Under the pieces are notes generated by a model. It made no database searches. It was not told the DNA's origin and worked only from the letters and a program-made list of their open reading frames with translations. From JAFMKE01 sp037624485 (GTDB lineage Bacteria > Bacteroidota > Bacteroidia > Chitinophagales > UBA8649): a stretch of DNA of 64,000 nt. The stretch is from assembly GCA_037624485.1 (NCBI GenBank), contig JASJJC010000008.1, forward strand, positions 1 to 64,000. Reading direction: 5' to 3'. Below are positions 26,980 to 35,561 of the stretch, in pieces. The first letter of the stretch is position 1; each line of letters starts with the position of its first letter. The translations under genes and the position numbers were made by a program.

Positions 26980-26987
26980 CAAAGTTA
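26980..26987 (-). promoter_or_regulatory. -7 box (TAACTTTG, minus strand)
   Basis: A TAnnTTTG match 25 nt before the ATG at 26954. Confidence 0.45.
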
Positions 26988-27013
26988 AAACGAAAAAGCA
27001 CAAGTTTTCATTT

Positions 27014-27598
27014 ATGGATATAAATAATATGCAATACTGGCAAGATCACTATCTACAAAATAGCACAGGCTGGGATTTAGGAGCCGTTTCTCCGCCATTG
27101 AAAGCCTACTTTGATCAGTTGTCAAACAAGGATTGTAAAATTCTAATTCCGGGTGCAGGCAATGCTTATGAAGCCGAATACCTCCATAAAATGGGTTTTA
27201 CAAAAGTCTTTGTGGCTGATTGGGCGCAACAAGCAATTGATAATATTAAAAAAAGAATGCCTTCTTTTCCAGATAGTCAATTACTCGTTCAAGATTTTTT
27301 TAAACTTGAAGGTCCATTTGATTTAATCGTTGAACAAACGTTTTTTTGTGCCCTACCTCCGCAACAAAGGAAAGATTATGTTAATAAAATGCACGATCTT
27401 TTGGCGCCAAACGGAAAATTAGTGGGCCTACTCTTTCAAGTACCATTAAACCAAGATCATCCACCTTTTGGGGGCGACAAGTATGAGTATTTAAGCTTGT
27501 TTGAATCTAAATTTGAAATTGTAACCTTAGAGACTGCTCACAATTCGATCGAACCTAGACAAAAGAATGAGTTGTTTTTTATTTTTAAAGCGAAGTAA
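27014..27598 (+). CDS. TPMT-like SAM-dependent methyltransferase
   Basis: A 194-residue methyltransferase of the thiopurine-methyltransferase type. Evidence is the N-terminal YWQDHYLQNSTGWDLGAVSPPL (substrate side), the SAM site ILIPGAGNAYEAEYLHKMGF, VADWAQQAIDN, and the FDLIVEQTFFCALPP motif IV. The natural substrate is unknown; relatives methylate thiols, selenide, tellurite or halides. ATG 27029 (MQYWQDH) is an alternative start. The 3' end overlaps the convergent Fur-family gene by 14 bp. Confidence 0.82.
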   Translation: MDINNMQYWQDHYLQNSTGWDLGAVSPPLKAYFDQLSNKDCKILIPGAGNAYEAEYLHKMGFTKVFVADWAQQAIDNIKKRMPSFPDSQLLVQDFFKLEGPFDLIVEQTFFCALPPQQRKDYVNKMHDLLAPNGKLVGLLFQVPLNQDHPPFGGDKYEYLSLFESKFEIVTLETAHNSIEPRQKNELFFIFKAK

Positions 27599-27983
27599 CC
27601 GCGCAATCCGCGCATATCCCCCTTACGGTAAAATTTAACTCATGCATGCTATAACCTTCAGGCAATTGAAATGAAGGGATTACATGATGTAAACAAGAAA
27701 CTTGCTCGCATTGCTCACATGAAAAATGAAGGTGATGGTGCAGGTGATCATCATTACATGCCACACATGCCATATATTTATTTACTCCATCCATATCCAC
27801 CAGCTTATGAATTTTATCATCCTCCAACAGTCGATCTAAAACCCTATAAATAGTAACCCGATTGCACTTGCCATTTAACGCCTCCTCTATATCAGCATGT
27901 GACAAGGCGACATTTGCTCCTTCAATCAAGGCTAAAACTGATTGTTTGGCTTGTGTCGATCGTGAATTTTTAATAACAGCCAT
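27585..27983 (-). CDS. Fur-family metalloregulator (Zur-like)
   Basis: A 132-residue repressor: winged helix with the recognition region CNRVTIYRVLDRLLEDDKIHKL, then a His/Cys-rich dimer domain (CNDDHLHHHLHFSCEQCEQVSCLHH, and a final CADC). Two CxxC pairs for structural zinc and the HHHLHF regulatory site are intact. It lies 9 nt after a MerC-like membrane gene and is probably co-transcribed with it, which fits a zinc-type (Zur) rather than iron role. A TTGCAA palindrome in the promoter of the pair is the natural candidate operator. Confidence 0.88.
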   Translation of the reverse strand: MAVIKNSRSTQAKQSVLALIEGANVALSHADIEEALNGKCNRVTIYRVLDRLLEDDKIHKLVDMDGVNKYMACVACNDDHLHHHLHFSCEQCEQVSCLHHVIPSFQLPEGYSMHELNFTVRGICADCAVTSL

Positions 27984-27992
27984 ATCAAATTT

Positions 27993-28412
27993 TTAATGAG
28001 CGGTGGTGCAAGAATGCGTGTTTGTTAAGCGATAATTGATAACTTGAGAGATGGCAATGAGCAATGCAAAAAAAATCTCACTTGCAATGAGCCAAGCATT
28101 TAATTCATGGTGAAACAAGAAATGAATACCAAACGCACCGAATATCCCAATAGTAAATAAGATCACCGGATACTTAAAATGATGGTGTAATGAAAATCCA
28201 TGACGCATAGAGTAATATCCAAGAAAAGCAGTTGAGCCCAGCAATAGGTATTCAATCCACTCAGGTGGATTAAAGGTCATATTAAAAATAGGCATTAGCA
28301 CAATTAACAGGGGGAAGGTAATACAATGTATAAGGCATAAAGTAGACAGAAAGAGAGTTACTTTCATGCCTCTGTGCTGATGTTGGTGAGGGGCAACGGT
28401 TTTAGATTTCAT
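27993..28412 (-). CDS. MerC-domain membrane protein
   Basis: A 139-residue inner-membrane protein. The metal-binding LCLIHCITFPLL segment (Cys-x3-Cys with a His) in the first helix and four membrane helices match the MerC fold. His-rich ends (APHQHQHRG, HHHF, FLFHHE) could bind metal. MerC proteins move Hg(II); next to a Fur-family regulator in Bacteroidota a zinc or other divalent role is more likely. The start MKSKTVAPHQ at 28412 is chosen; the longer frame to 28589 would run across the operator and into the atoE gene. Confidence 0.8.
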   Translation of the reverse strand: MKSKTVAPHQHQHRGMKVTLFLSTLCLIHCITFPLLIVLMPIFNMTFNPPEWIEYLLLGSTAFLGYYSMRHGFSLHHHFKYPVILFTIGIFGAFGIHFLFHHELNAWLIASEIFFALLIAISQVINYRLTNTHSCTTAH

Positions 28413-28430
28413 AGGCAAACAACAATGCTT

Positions 28431-28455
28431 ATTGCAATTGAGTTGCAAATATCCA
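28431..28455 (-). promoter_or_regulatory. TTGCAA-N5-TTGCAA palindrome over the merC-fur promoter
   Basis: TTGCAA at 28432-28437 and 28443-28448 form a 17-bp palindrome. Its upstream arm overlaps a -7-like GATATTTG (minus strand 28455-28448), 19 nt before the MerC start. Position and symmetry fit an autoregulatory operator for the Fur-family gene. Confidence 0.55.
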
Positions 28456-28471
28456 TATTTTTTTTCACTTT

Positions 28472-29836
28472 CTAAAAGACTAGCAGAGAAAGGGTGAAAA
28501 TTATGGCTCCAACGCCAAAGACCAACAAACAATAAGGAAGTATATCTTTTGCGGATAGCTGCGTGATCCCTAACAATGGAAGCGCCCAAAATGGTTGCAG
28601 CATATTGGTAAGCTGATCGCCGTAGCTCATCGCCATAATTAGTTTTTGAATTTCCACCCCGCTTTTTGCTGCAGATTCAATAATGATTGGCGCTTGCAGC
28701 TGCCATTGTCCGCCACCACTTGGAACAAAAATATTTAAAATACCTGCACTTAAAAAAGTAAAAATGGGTAAGGTCCATTCATTAGATATGCTGACGAACA
28801 TATTGGCGATCATCCCCGCTATACCGCTTCCTTGAATAATGCCCATTATTCCAAAATACAATGGGAACTGAATAAGAATTCCACTTACATCACCAATGGC
28901 TTCATTAACGGAGGCTAGAAAGTTCTTAATACTACCTTGAAGTAAAAAAGCCATGCCTAAGAGCATTAAATTAGTAGTTTGTAGATTTAGAATACTGAGA
29001 AAACCTTCGCCTGCTGAGACCTTATTCCAAGCGATAACTAAAAAATAGCTCAAGAGTATTCCTCCAACCGCGACTCCTGGCCAGAAAGAAGCCTCTAGGC
29101 TTTCTGCCGGCATACTACTAGTATTAGGAGATTGACTAGCTTTCTTAGCCATTCGTATTCTTGGAATTGATTGACCCGAACTTTTAATCCCCAAGAAATA
29201 AAAGAAAAGAGGAATGATAACAATGATAAGGATGGTATTAAATATATTCATGGAGCTAAAAATAGTCTCTTCAATACTTATCACGCCAATTTGATTCACG
29301 AACGTATGGCCATCTCCAGCTACAGTAATTGGGGCGGAGCCGGACAATCCACCATGCCAAACCATCATACCCACATAAGCAGCCACCGCTACTAAAGGAT
29401 AATTTAACTCCTGTTTATTTTGCTGAAATTGTTCACCTACCTTTCGCGCGAATATGGCACCAAAGATCAGGGCAAATCCCCAGTTAAAAAACGAAACAAG
29501 AATGGTCAGCAGGCTCACCAAAAAAGCAGCTCTGGCGGTCGTTGTGCAAAAGGATAATACAAAATCAATTAAACGCTTGGCTGGCCCCGATAAGGCAATT
29601 ACATGCCCTAAAACTAAGATCAGCATCATATGAAATGTGAAAACTAACTGAGACGGTCTAAAAACTCCCTCAAACCATCCATTGGCTAACTCACCTGCAT
29701 AAGGTATTGATTCGGAGTTACCTTTCGTTAGTGTAAATGCTAAAACAAAACTAAGAATTGTCAACAGAAGCGCTATACTAAGCGGGCTTGGAAAATATCG
29801 TTGAAAGAAATTATTATAGACCTTAATCAATTTCAT
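28472..29836 (-). CDS. atoE: Short-chain fatty acid transporter, AtoE family
   Basis: A 454-residue polytopic membrane protein of the AtoE/TIGR00366 family. FNWGFALIFGAIFARKVG, MMVWHGGLSGSAP and NIFVPSGGGQWQLQAP are the conserved blocks. It imports short-chain fatty acids such as acetoacetate or butyrate. Single gene, about 60 nt upstream of the merC-fur pair on the same strand but separated by that pair's promoter. Confidence 0.9.
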   Translation of the reverse strand: MKLIKVYNNFFQRYFPSPLSIALLLTILSFVLAFTLTKGNSESIPYAGELANGWFEGVFRPSQLVFTFHMMLILVLGHVIALSGPAKRLIDFVLSFCTTTARAAFLVSLLTILVSFFNWGFALIFGAIFARKVGEQFQQNKQELNYPLVAVAAYVGMMVWHGGLSGSAPITVAGDGHTFVNQIGVISIEETIFSSMNIFNTILIIVIIPLFFYFLGIKSSGQSIPRIRMAKKASQSPNTSSMPAESLEASFWPGVAVGGILLSYFLVIAWNKVSAGEGFLSILNLQTTNLMLLGMAFLLQGSIKNFLASVNEAIGDVSGILIQFPLYFGIMGIIQGSGIAGMIANMFVSISNEWTLPIFTFLSAGILNIFVPSGGGQWQLQAPIIIESAAKSGVEIQKLIMAMSYGDQLTNMLQPFWALPLLGITQLSAKDILPYCLLVFGVGAIIFTLSLLVF

Positions 29837-29893
29837 CTTACGAATATAACATACTAGTCGTGTTTAAGATAAAATTTATTAAAAAACCCCTTT

Positions 29894-30730
29894 ATGACGA
29901 GCGATGAAACCATTATTCAGTTAAACCAAACCATTGCTAATTTTCACCGTGCCGAAGCATTGCAAGATGAAGGAAAGATAGAACACGCCAAGTCCATCCT
30001 CCTAGCAGTTTTAGACACTTTTACAAAACTTAATGAAGCCGATTGGCAACATGCTACTAAGCTTAAACTAGGTGCACTTTATATTGAAATAGGAGAAATC
30101 GAAATTGGGTTAACCCACTACCTAAATTGTAATGATCTAGCTAACATTTCCTTATCTCAACAAGCTGAACGAAAACTGTCTAATCTTATCCTCCTGCAAA
30201 AATTTGGACGTCCTAGTGCCAATCTCAAAAAACTATTAGCCATCCTTAAATCGCTCCATTTAAACCATTCAACTTATCTAGAAAGCTTGATAAGGGTTGT
30301 ATATCTTCTTGATAAATTAAACTTGACAAAGCAACAATTTCGATTGATTACGATGATACAAGCACATCCAATGACTGATAAATACCCGAAAATCAGAATT
30401 ATGAATACTGTATGTTTAGGGAATTATTTTCAAGCCAGAGGAAGCCTAAATATGGCCTTTATATTTTACACAAAAGCGATAGAAGCTGCTAAAAAAAATC
30501 GTTTATTTATTTTAGCTACCGAGGCTATGTTTGAACTTGCCCAGCTTTATGTTAAAAACAATAAATTCAAAAAAGCAGAAAGTATTTTGTTGGAAGCTAG
30601 CAAATATAAGATACCTGATCAGCACAGTATAATGCTTCAAGTAAATTTTCTATTACTAGAAGTCTACCAGCACCTAGGAAAATTGATGCAAAAGTGCCAA
30701 TTGGCAAAGCGGATGACTATTTCCAACTAA
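29894..30730 (+). CDS. TPR-like helical repeat protein, function unknown
   Basis: A 278-residue soluble, all-helical protein. Several segments have the spacing of tetratricopeptide repeats, for example NYFQARGSLNMAFIFYTKAIEAAKK and ATEAMFELAQLYVKNNKFKKAESILLEA. No catalytic or DNA-binding domain is seen, so a protein-interaction scaffold is likely. It is divergent from atoE and its stop overlaps that of the convergent LuxE-like gene by 4 bp. Confidence 0.65.
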   Translation: MTSDETIIQLNQTIANFHRAEALQDEGKIEHAKSILLAVLDTFTKLNEADWQHATKLKLGALYIEIGEIEIGLTHYLNCNDLANISLSQQAERKLSNLILLQKFGRPSANLKKLLAILKSLHLNHSTYLESLIRVVYLLDKLNLTKQQFRLITMIQAHPMTDKYPKIRIMNTVCLGNYFQARGSLNMAFIFYTKAIEAAKKNRLFILATEAMFELAQLYVKNNKFKKAESILLEASKYKIPDQHSIMLQVNFLLLEVYQHLGKLMQKCQLAKRMTISN

Positions 30731-31695
30731 AAAGTCAAGAGGGCACACCCCCTTATTTGTGCATGATCTATTCTTCCTATGACTTCAAAACTTCCATCAT
30801 CACTCACTATTCCTAAATCTGCAGTTTCAATAAATGAGCAAGAATATATATTGGCTAAATCGATAACTTTAAGGATCCCACTTTTATTGACTTGCATGTC
30901 ACTAAAAGGCTCCCCTATGGGTCTTGTATAAACGCGCATCCATGGCGGGCAACTAAATACACCATTCTTCTTTGCATATGCTTGACTTAGCAATTCACAC
31001 ATCCCGTATTCCGAATAAATATCTTGTTGGTTCAGCTTACTTTTTAAGCTGTCATGAAGCTCAAATCGAGTGATTTCGACTCTTCTGCCTTTCATCCCCC
31101 CAGTTTCCATAACAATCAAATTGCTCAAGTCAAGTGGGTATTGCTCTGCAAAATCCAAAAGAGCAAAACTTGTCCCCACCAAAATTGTCTTTAACTTGGA
31201 TCCATTGGCTTTTTTAAGCTTTTCAGCAAGCTTTGCATCATTGACATCTAGAAATTCACTGCCATTGGTCTTCGTGCGTTCAACAATTTCATTGATCATA
31301 TATAAAAGTGAAGAGTTGGGATTCTTCTGATAGTTAGGCAATAAAGCCAGCACGCAGACTTCCTCTAAAGCGCCAAATTCAGCTTCAAAATTCAACAAAA
31401 AACTTGTTTCATAAATAGCAGGATCCACTATATAGTGATGGCTTCTATCTCCTCCAGTACCACTGCTTTTAAAGACTTTCGAAATTGATAAATTTTGGCA
31501 AAATACACGTTGTGTTTTGAATAACTCAATAGGTAAGAATGGGATTTCTTCAATGCGAGTAAGTTGATCGAATTGAAGACCAAGATGCTTAATATAATCA
31601 CCATAGACTTCGTTCTCGGTCGCTTGAAAACGAAATATCTCTAATGCTTTAGCCTCAAAATCATCATCCGCTTTAAAAATATCAATAGAAGCCAT
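30727..31695 (-). CDS. LuxE-like acyl-protein synthetase / acyl transferase
   Basis: A 322-residue member of the LuxE acyl-protein synthetase superfamily (ANL-related). Visible are the nucleotide loop VFKSSGTGGDRSHHYI, YSEYGMCELLSQAY (the A5-like block), and the C-terminal TADLGIVSDDGSFEVIGRID, the A7/A8 hinge of adenylating enzymes. It would activate an acyl group as acyl-AMP. There is no luxC, luxAB or carrier gene nearby, so bioluminescence is not implied; a lipid or surface-modification role is typical in Bacteroidota. Confidence 0.82.
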   Translation of the reverse strand: MASIDIFKADDDFEAKALEIFRFQATENEVYGDYIKHLGLQFDQLTRIEEIPFLPIELFKTQRVFCQNLSISKVFKSSGTGGDRSHHYIVDPAIYETSFLLNFEAEFGALEEVCVLALLPNYQKNPNSSLLYMINEIVERTKTNGSEFLDVNDAKLAEKLKKANGSKLKTILVGTSFALLDFAEQYPLDLSNLIVMETGGMKGRRVEITRFELHDSLKSKLNQQDIYSEYGMCELLSQAYAKKNGVFSCPPWMRVYTRPIGEPFSDMQVNKSGILKVIDLANIYSCSFIETADLGIVSDDGSFEVIGRIDHAQIRGCALLTF

Positions 31696-31728
31696 TATAC
31701 TTTTTTACTCAAAAAATGGTTATTATTG

Positions 31729-31736
31729 CAAAGTTA
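31729..31736 (-). promoter_or_regulatory. -7 box (TAACTTTG, minus strand) for the LuxE-like gene
   Basis: A TAnnTTTG match 33 nt before the ATG at 31695, squeezed against the divergent lipoprotein start at 31739. Confidence 0.4.
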
Positions 31737-31738
31737 GT

Positions 31739-32254
31739 ATGCAAAATATAATTAAGCTATTTGTTGTCGGGCTGTTATTAACATTCCTCGCCTCATGTGT
31801 CTCAGAACCAGAATATCCTATTGAACCAGTGATTGGTTATGTAGGTGCCTCGAAAACTGTGGTCAATGAATTCGATAGTCTTACCCTAACTTTTAGTTTC
31901 ACAGATGGTGATGGAGATTTAGGGAAAGTGCGTTCGCAGAATTCAAACTGTTCAGATTTTTGCAGCTATGAGGGAGATACTTCATGTTTCCAAGATCCCT
32001 TCTTTGCATGTTTTTTCATTGATCAAAGAGACAGTTGCTATGGCGCTTTGACGCTTCCCAACCTTGAACCCAATGGAAATATTAAAGCAATTTCAGGTGA
32101 AATTGATATCGTGATTCCTCCAGTTTTTTGTAAATGTGGCAGCAATGCTTGTCCACCATCACAGGATGTGATCTATCAAATTATTATTTCGGATTTCGCC
32201 GGCAACTTTTCTAATCTTATTTTATCAGAGCCTATTACTATAATTTGTAATTAG
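31739..32254 (+). CDS. Cysteine-rich lipoprotein, function unknown
   Basis: A 171-residue lipoprotein: signal peptide with lipobox LASC (Cys20), then a short Ig/cadherin-like segment with acidic FTDGDGDLG, then a Cys-rich part (NCSDFCSYEGDTSC, FACFF, DSCYG, FCKCGSNACPP). Ten cysteines in total is high for this size, so several disulfides are expected. The C terminus is beta-rich and the family is unrecognised. Convergent with the next gene. Confidence 0.65.
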   Translation: MQNIIKLFVVGLLLTFLASCVSEPEYPIEPVIGYVGASKTVVNEFDSLTLTFSFTDGDGDLGKVRSQNSNCSDFCSYEGDTSCFQDPFFACFFIDQRDSCYGALTLPNLEPNGNIKAISGEIDIVIPPVFCKCGSNACPPSQDVIYQIIISDFAGNFSNLILSEPITIICN

Positions 32255-32257
32255 TCC

Positions 32258-33013
32258 TTACCAGATAAATGGCAGTATTGCTTTTCTTTCTTTGGGGTAA
32301 TTCGGGAAATTCTCTAGATACCATTTGTGATGCGATATAGCTCTAGGGACCAAGTTGGCGAAGGTCCATATAAAGAAAGATAAAGAAGGTAAACACCAAG
32401 TCATTATTGCAAATCCGAACCACTCAACTAATTCTCCAAACAAATTGGGACAAGAGAGATACTTAAACAAAAACCCATTCGGAATCTTATAATTCGTTTC
32501 TCCGGGTGCTCTTAAGTTAATCAAGAGATAATCGCTGTACTGATTGATTCCAAAACCAATAACAAATAACGAGAATCCAAGAATAAACTGCCAGGATACA
32601 AACCAATCCATAGAATAAATAGCAGGATTTTTAGCCAAATAACTAGCTATCAAATATGTATTTACCGAATTGAACAAAATAGCTGAAAGTACAATAATTA
32701 CCGGCATCTTTTTCCCGGATGTATTAATCCGAAAAGGATAAATAAAAGCCCTATTGAAATAATGAACCACCCAAGCTACCACAAACACAATTACTCCTTG
32801 ACTAAAATAAGCGCTGCCTTCTAGAAAAAAATAAAGGAAAAGTACTAATGCTGGCATTTCCATTAAGATCCAGCCTACTTTATTACTTACCATAGGGCCC
32901 CAATTGCTTGAGGAATGCCTGCCATACGGAGCTGTTTTAAAAAATAAAAGATAGAAAAAAGTAAGAATTGCGATGCTTATCCAAATCCAAGTAAATGTAA
33001 AAAGTGATGGCAT
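32258..33013 (-). CDS. Steroid 5-alpha-reductase-family membrane protein
   Basis: A 251-residue, six-helix membrane protein of the 3-oxo-5-alpha-steroid 4-dehydrogenase family. The family signatures are APYGRHSSSNWG near the N terminus and the C-terminal CPNLFGELVEWFGFA and HHKWYLENFPNYPKERKAILPFIW, which bind NADPH and form the active site. The natural substrate in bacteria is unknown (an enone-type lipid or sterol). The start MPSLFTFTW at 33013 is chosen over a longer frame that would overlap the mnmA coding region and promoter. Confidence 0.85.
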   Translation of the reverse strand: MPSLFTFTWIWISIAILTFFYLLFFKTAPYGRHSSSNWGPMVSNKVGWILMEMPALVLFLYFFLEGSAYFSQGVIVFVVAWVVHYFNRAFIYPFRINTSGKKMPVIIVLSAILFNSVNTYLIASYLAKNPAIYSMDWFVSWQFILGFSLFVIGFGINQYSDYLLINLRAPGETNYKIPNGFLFKYLSCPNLFGELVEWFGFAIMTWCLPSLSFFIWTFANLVPRAISHHKWYLENFPNYPKERKAILPFIW

Positions 33014-33033
33014 AATTTTTTTTTGTCTAAAAA

Positions 33034-33041
33034 CAAAGCTA
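33034..33041 (-). promoter_or_regulatory. -7 box (TAGCTTTG, minus strand)
   Basis: A TAnnTTTG match 20 nt before the start at 33013; the minus half of a back-to-back promoter pair with 33056-33063. Confidence 0.5.
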
Positions 33042-33055
33042 CGAATTACACTTCG

Positions 33056-33063
33056 TATCTTTG
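33056..33063 (+). promoter_or_regulatory. -7 box (TATCTTTG) for mnmA
   Basis: A TAnnTTTG match ending 5 nt before the ATG at 33069, so the mnmA message is probably leaderless or nearly so. It excludes the longer in-frame start at 32973. Confidence 0.55.
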
Positions 33064-33068
33064 TAGCA

Positions 33069-34247
33069 ATGTCGAAAAGAGTAGTAGTTGGATTGTCGGG
33101 TGGAGTAGATAGCAGTGTAGCTGCCTTCATGCTGAAAGAACAGGGTTATGAAGTTATTGCCATTTTTATGCGAAATTGGGTAGATGACGAAGTTATTATC
33201 TCTGAAGAATGCCCATGGGTAGAGGATAGTAACGATGCATTATTGGTAGCCGATAAACTGGACATACCTTTTCACGTCATCGATTTTAGCAAAGAATACA
33301 AGGAGCGAATAGTCGACTATATGTTTAGTGAGTATAAGGCAGGCAGAACACCAAATCCCGATATCCTTTGTAATCGTGAAGTAAAATTTGATTTGTTTCT
33401 CGAAAAAGCCTTAAACCTTAAAGCCGACTTTGTAGCTACCGGTCATTATTGCCAAAAAACAATAACAACTGTTGACGGAGATGAGCTTCACCACTTATTG
33501 GCTGGAGAAGACAGCAATAAAGACCAAAGCTATTTCTTGTGTCAGTTGAGGCAAAATCAGCTAGCAAAGGCACTGTTCCCCATTGGGCATTTAGAAAAAA
33601 GCGAAGTCAGAAAAATAGCGACCGAACAGGACCTTGTTACTGCAGATAAAAAAGACTCTCAAGGTTTATGCTTTATTGGCAAAGTTCGCTTGCCTGAATT
33701 TCTGCAACAACAATTAAAACCGAAAAAGGGAAATATTATTCAGGTGTCGGCAGACCACCCTATGTATGGAAAAGATTGGGACAACGAAGATTGGCCGGAA
33801 CTGGCAAAACCTTTCGCCTACGCGCTTGAGGATGGAGAAATTGTTGGTCAACATCAAGGAGCACATTACTTCACTATAGGACAGCGTAAAGGACTTGGAG
33901 TAGGTGGAACTAAACTCCCCTTATTCGTTATTGCCACAAATACAGAAACAAATACTATTTATGTTGGACTTGGAGAACACCACCCGGGCTTAAAACGTAA
34001 AGTGCTAAAAGTTGAGGCAAAGGATATTCACTGGCTGCAAGAAAACATGCGATTAAAAGCAAATCAAACCCTCTCTTGTAAAGCACGAATCCGCTACAGA
34101 CAACCCTTAAATCCGTGTATACTCATTCAAAAAAATGATGATTTGTATGTAATTTTTGATAAGTTCCAAAAAGGAATCGCAGCAGGTCAATTTGTAGCAT
34201 GGTATCAAAAAAATGAACTCTTAGGAAGCGGTGTTATTTCTGCATAG
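33069..34247 (+). CDS. mnmA: tRNA-specific 2-thiouridylase MnmA
   Basis: A 392-residue enzyme making 2-thiouridine at tRNA wobble position 34. The PP-loop VGLSGGVDSSVA (7-18) binds ATP. The first catalytic Cys is Cys101 in NPDILCNREVKF and the partner Cys is in DSQGLCFIGKV. DQSYFLCQL and FYTIGQRKGLG-like (HYFTIGQRKGLGVGG) blocks complete the signature. The start is set by the -7 box five bases upstream. Confidence 0.97.
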   Translation: MSKRVVVGLSGGVDSSVAAFMLKEQGYEVIAIFMRNWVDDEVIISEECPWVEDSNDALLVADKLDIPFHVIDFSKEYKERIVDYMFSEYKAGRTPNPDILCNREVKFDLFLEKALNLKADFVATGHYCQKTITTVDGDELHHLLAGEDSNKDQSYFLCQLRQNQLAKALFPIGHLEKSEVRKIATEQDLVTADKKDSQGLCFIGKVRLPEFLQQQLKPKKGNIIQVSADHPMYGKDWDNEDWPELAKPFAYALEDGEIVGQHQGAHYFTIGQRKGLGVGGTKLPLFVIATNTETNTIYVGLGEHHPGLKRKVLKVEAKDIHWLQENMRLKANQTLSCKARIRYRQPLNPCILIQKNDDLYVIFDKFQKGIAAGQFVAWYQKNELLGSGVISA

Positions 34248-34252
34248 ATTGT

Positions 34253-34260
34253 TATCTTTG
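34253..34260 (+). promoter_or_regulatory. -7 box (TATCTTTG) for the secreted hydrolase
   Basis: A TAnnTTTG match starting 6 nt after the mnmA stop and ending 19 nt before the ATG at 34280, so the hydrolase has its own promoter. Confidence 0.5.
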
Positions 34261-34279
34261 AACATTAAAACAAAATACC

Positions 34280-35512
34280 ATGAATAAGATTTTAACCTCA
34301 CTTATTATATCGCTAACACTAAATTTTGCTGCTGCGAATAATTTCTTAGTGAGTTATGAAAAAAAAGCCACCTTCACGAAAGAAGAGTTAAAAGATAAAT
34401 GGAAAGAAAATAAAATTAAAGAATTTATTTCTCCTGTCAAATATTCAGTGGATGTCTATGAAATAATTTACAAATCTCGCTGGCATGATGGGACCGAGGT
34501 TTTAGCTTCAGGTTTTTATTATGTCCCTTTAGCGGGTGATGAAGCACTTCCAACCATGATAATGAATCATGGAACACAACTAAACAAAGATTTTAAAGTT
34601 CGTTTAAAAGGATTGCAAGTGGGTTGCATTGCCTTTGCTACGGATGGCTACCTTGCGGCTTTCCCTCATTACATTGGTTTAGGAAAAGGAGAAAAAAGCC
34701 ATTTGTATCAAATCGCTGAAAGTGAGGCTTACTCAAATATTGATATGCTTAGAGCAATTCGAGAATTTAATAAAGAAATGGTCATAAATTCAAATCTTCA
34801 ACTTTTTTTAACGGGTTATTCGCAAGGTGGCCATGCGACTATGGCGGCGCATAAAATGATCCAAGAAGAATATAATACAGAATTCAGAGTAACTGCATCT
34901 GCTCCAATGAGCGGAGCTTACGATATGACAGGTGTTCAAGCGGGAGTCATGTTTGAAAAATATGATCATCCAGCTTATCTCCCCTACCTCCTACTTTCTT
35001 TGGAGGAACAATACGGGATGTGGGATGGCGATATTTATGAAGTGTTCAAGGAGCCTTATCGATCTATAATAAAAGAAAAATTAAATCATAAGCATAATCT
35101 AAATGAAGTATCGAAGCTGTTACCAGAAATTCCAGCGGATATGATTATCGATTCTATCGTCGATGAATTTAAAGACAACCCGGATTTTATTTTCACTAAA
35201 ATGCTCGAAAAAAACAACAACTTCGATTGGAAACCAGAAAGTCCTATGATGCTTTGTTACTGTAAAAATGATGAGCAGGTGACGTATAAAAATGCATTTG
35301 TGGCTCATGATGCTATGGTGGAAAATGGAGCAAAGCGAATTATTCTAAGAAGTGGCGGTGACAAATACGGTCATAATAAGTGTGCCCTATTCTCCATGAT
35401 GAATACCAAATTCTTTTTTGACAGCATTAAAAATGGAAAAGAAAAAGGAAAGAAAGGAAAAGTAATGAAACGCTTTCTACTATCACTAGCCAAAATTGCA
35501 GTTAAACCATAG
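34280..35512 (+). CDS. Exported alpha/beta hydrolase (lipase or esterase type)
   Basis: A 410-residue protein with a signal peptide (cleavage near FAAA, residue 19). The catalytic triad can be read: Ser in GYSQGGH, Asp in LCYCKNDEQVTYKN, and His in DKYGHNKCALF. The oxyanion region is MNHGTQ. The general layout is that of secretory lipases and feruloyl- or prolyl-type hydrolases. The substrate is unknown. The strongly basic C-terminal tail (NGKEKGKKGKVMKRFLLSLAKIAVKP) is odd. Monocistronic. Confidence 0.82.
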   Translation: MNKILTSLIISLTLNFAAANNFLVSYEKKATFTKEELKDKWKENKIKEFISPVKYSVDVYEIIYKSRWHDGTEVLASGFYYVPLAGDEALPTMIMNHGTQLNKDFKVRLKGLQVGCIAFATDGYLAAFPHYIGLGKGEKSHLYQIAESEAYSNIDMLRAIREFNKEMVINSNLQLFLTGYSQGGHATMAAHKMIQEEYNTEFRVTASAPMSGAYDMTGVQAGVMFEKYDHPAYLPYLLLSLEEQYGMWDGDIYEVFKEPYRSIIKEKLNHKHNLNEVSKLLPEIPADMIIDSIVDEFKDNPDFIFTKMLEKNNNFDWKPESPMMLCYCKNDEQVTYKNAFVAHDAMVENGAKRIILRSGGDKYGHNKCALFSMMNTKFFFDSIKNGKEKGKKGKVMKRFLLSLAKIAVKP

Positions 35513-35561
35513 GTTCTGAATAGAAAGATTAGCTGAAGTATAATTCTTCCCAATTTCTTAT

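Noticed and set aside
28413..28589. A longer N terminus for the MerC-domain gene
   Set aside because: It would run across the palindromic promoter and into atoE, and the added residues do not match the MerC family.
32973..33068. An upstream start for mnmA
   Set aside because: The added 32 residues would cover both promoter boxes. MnmA normally begins a few residues before the PP-loop, as it does from 33069.
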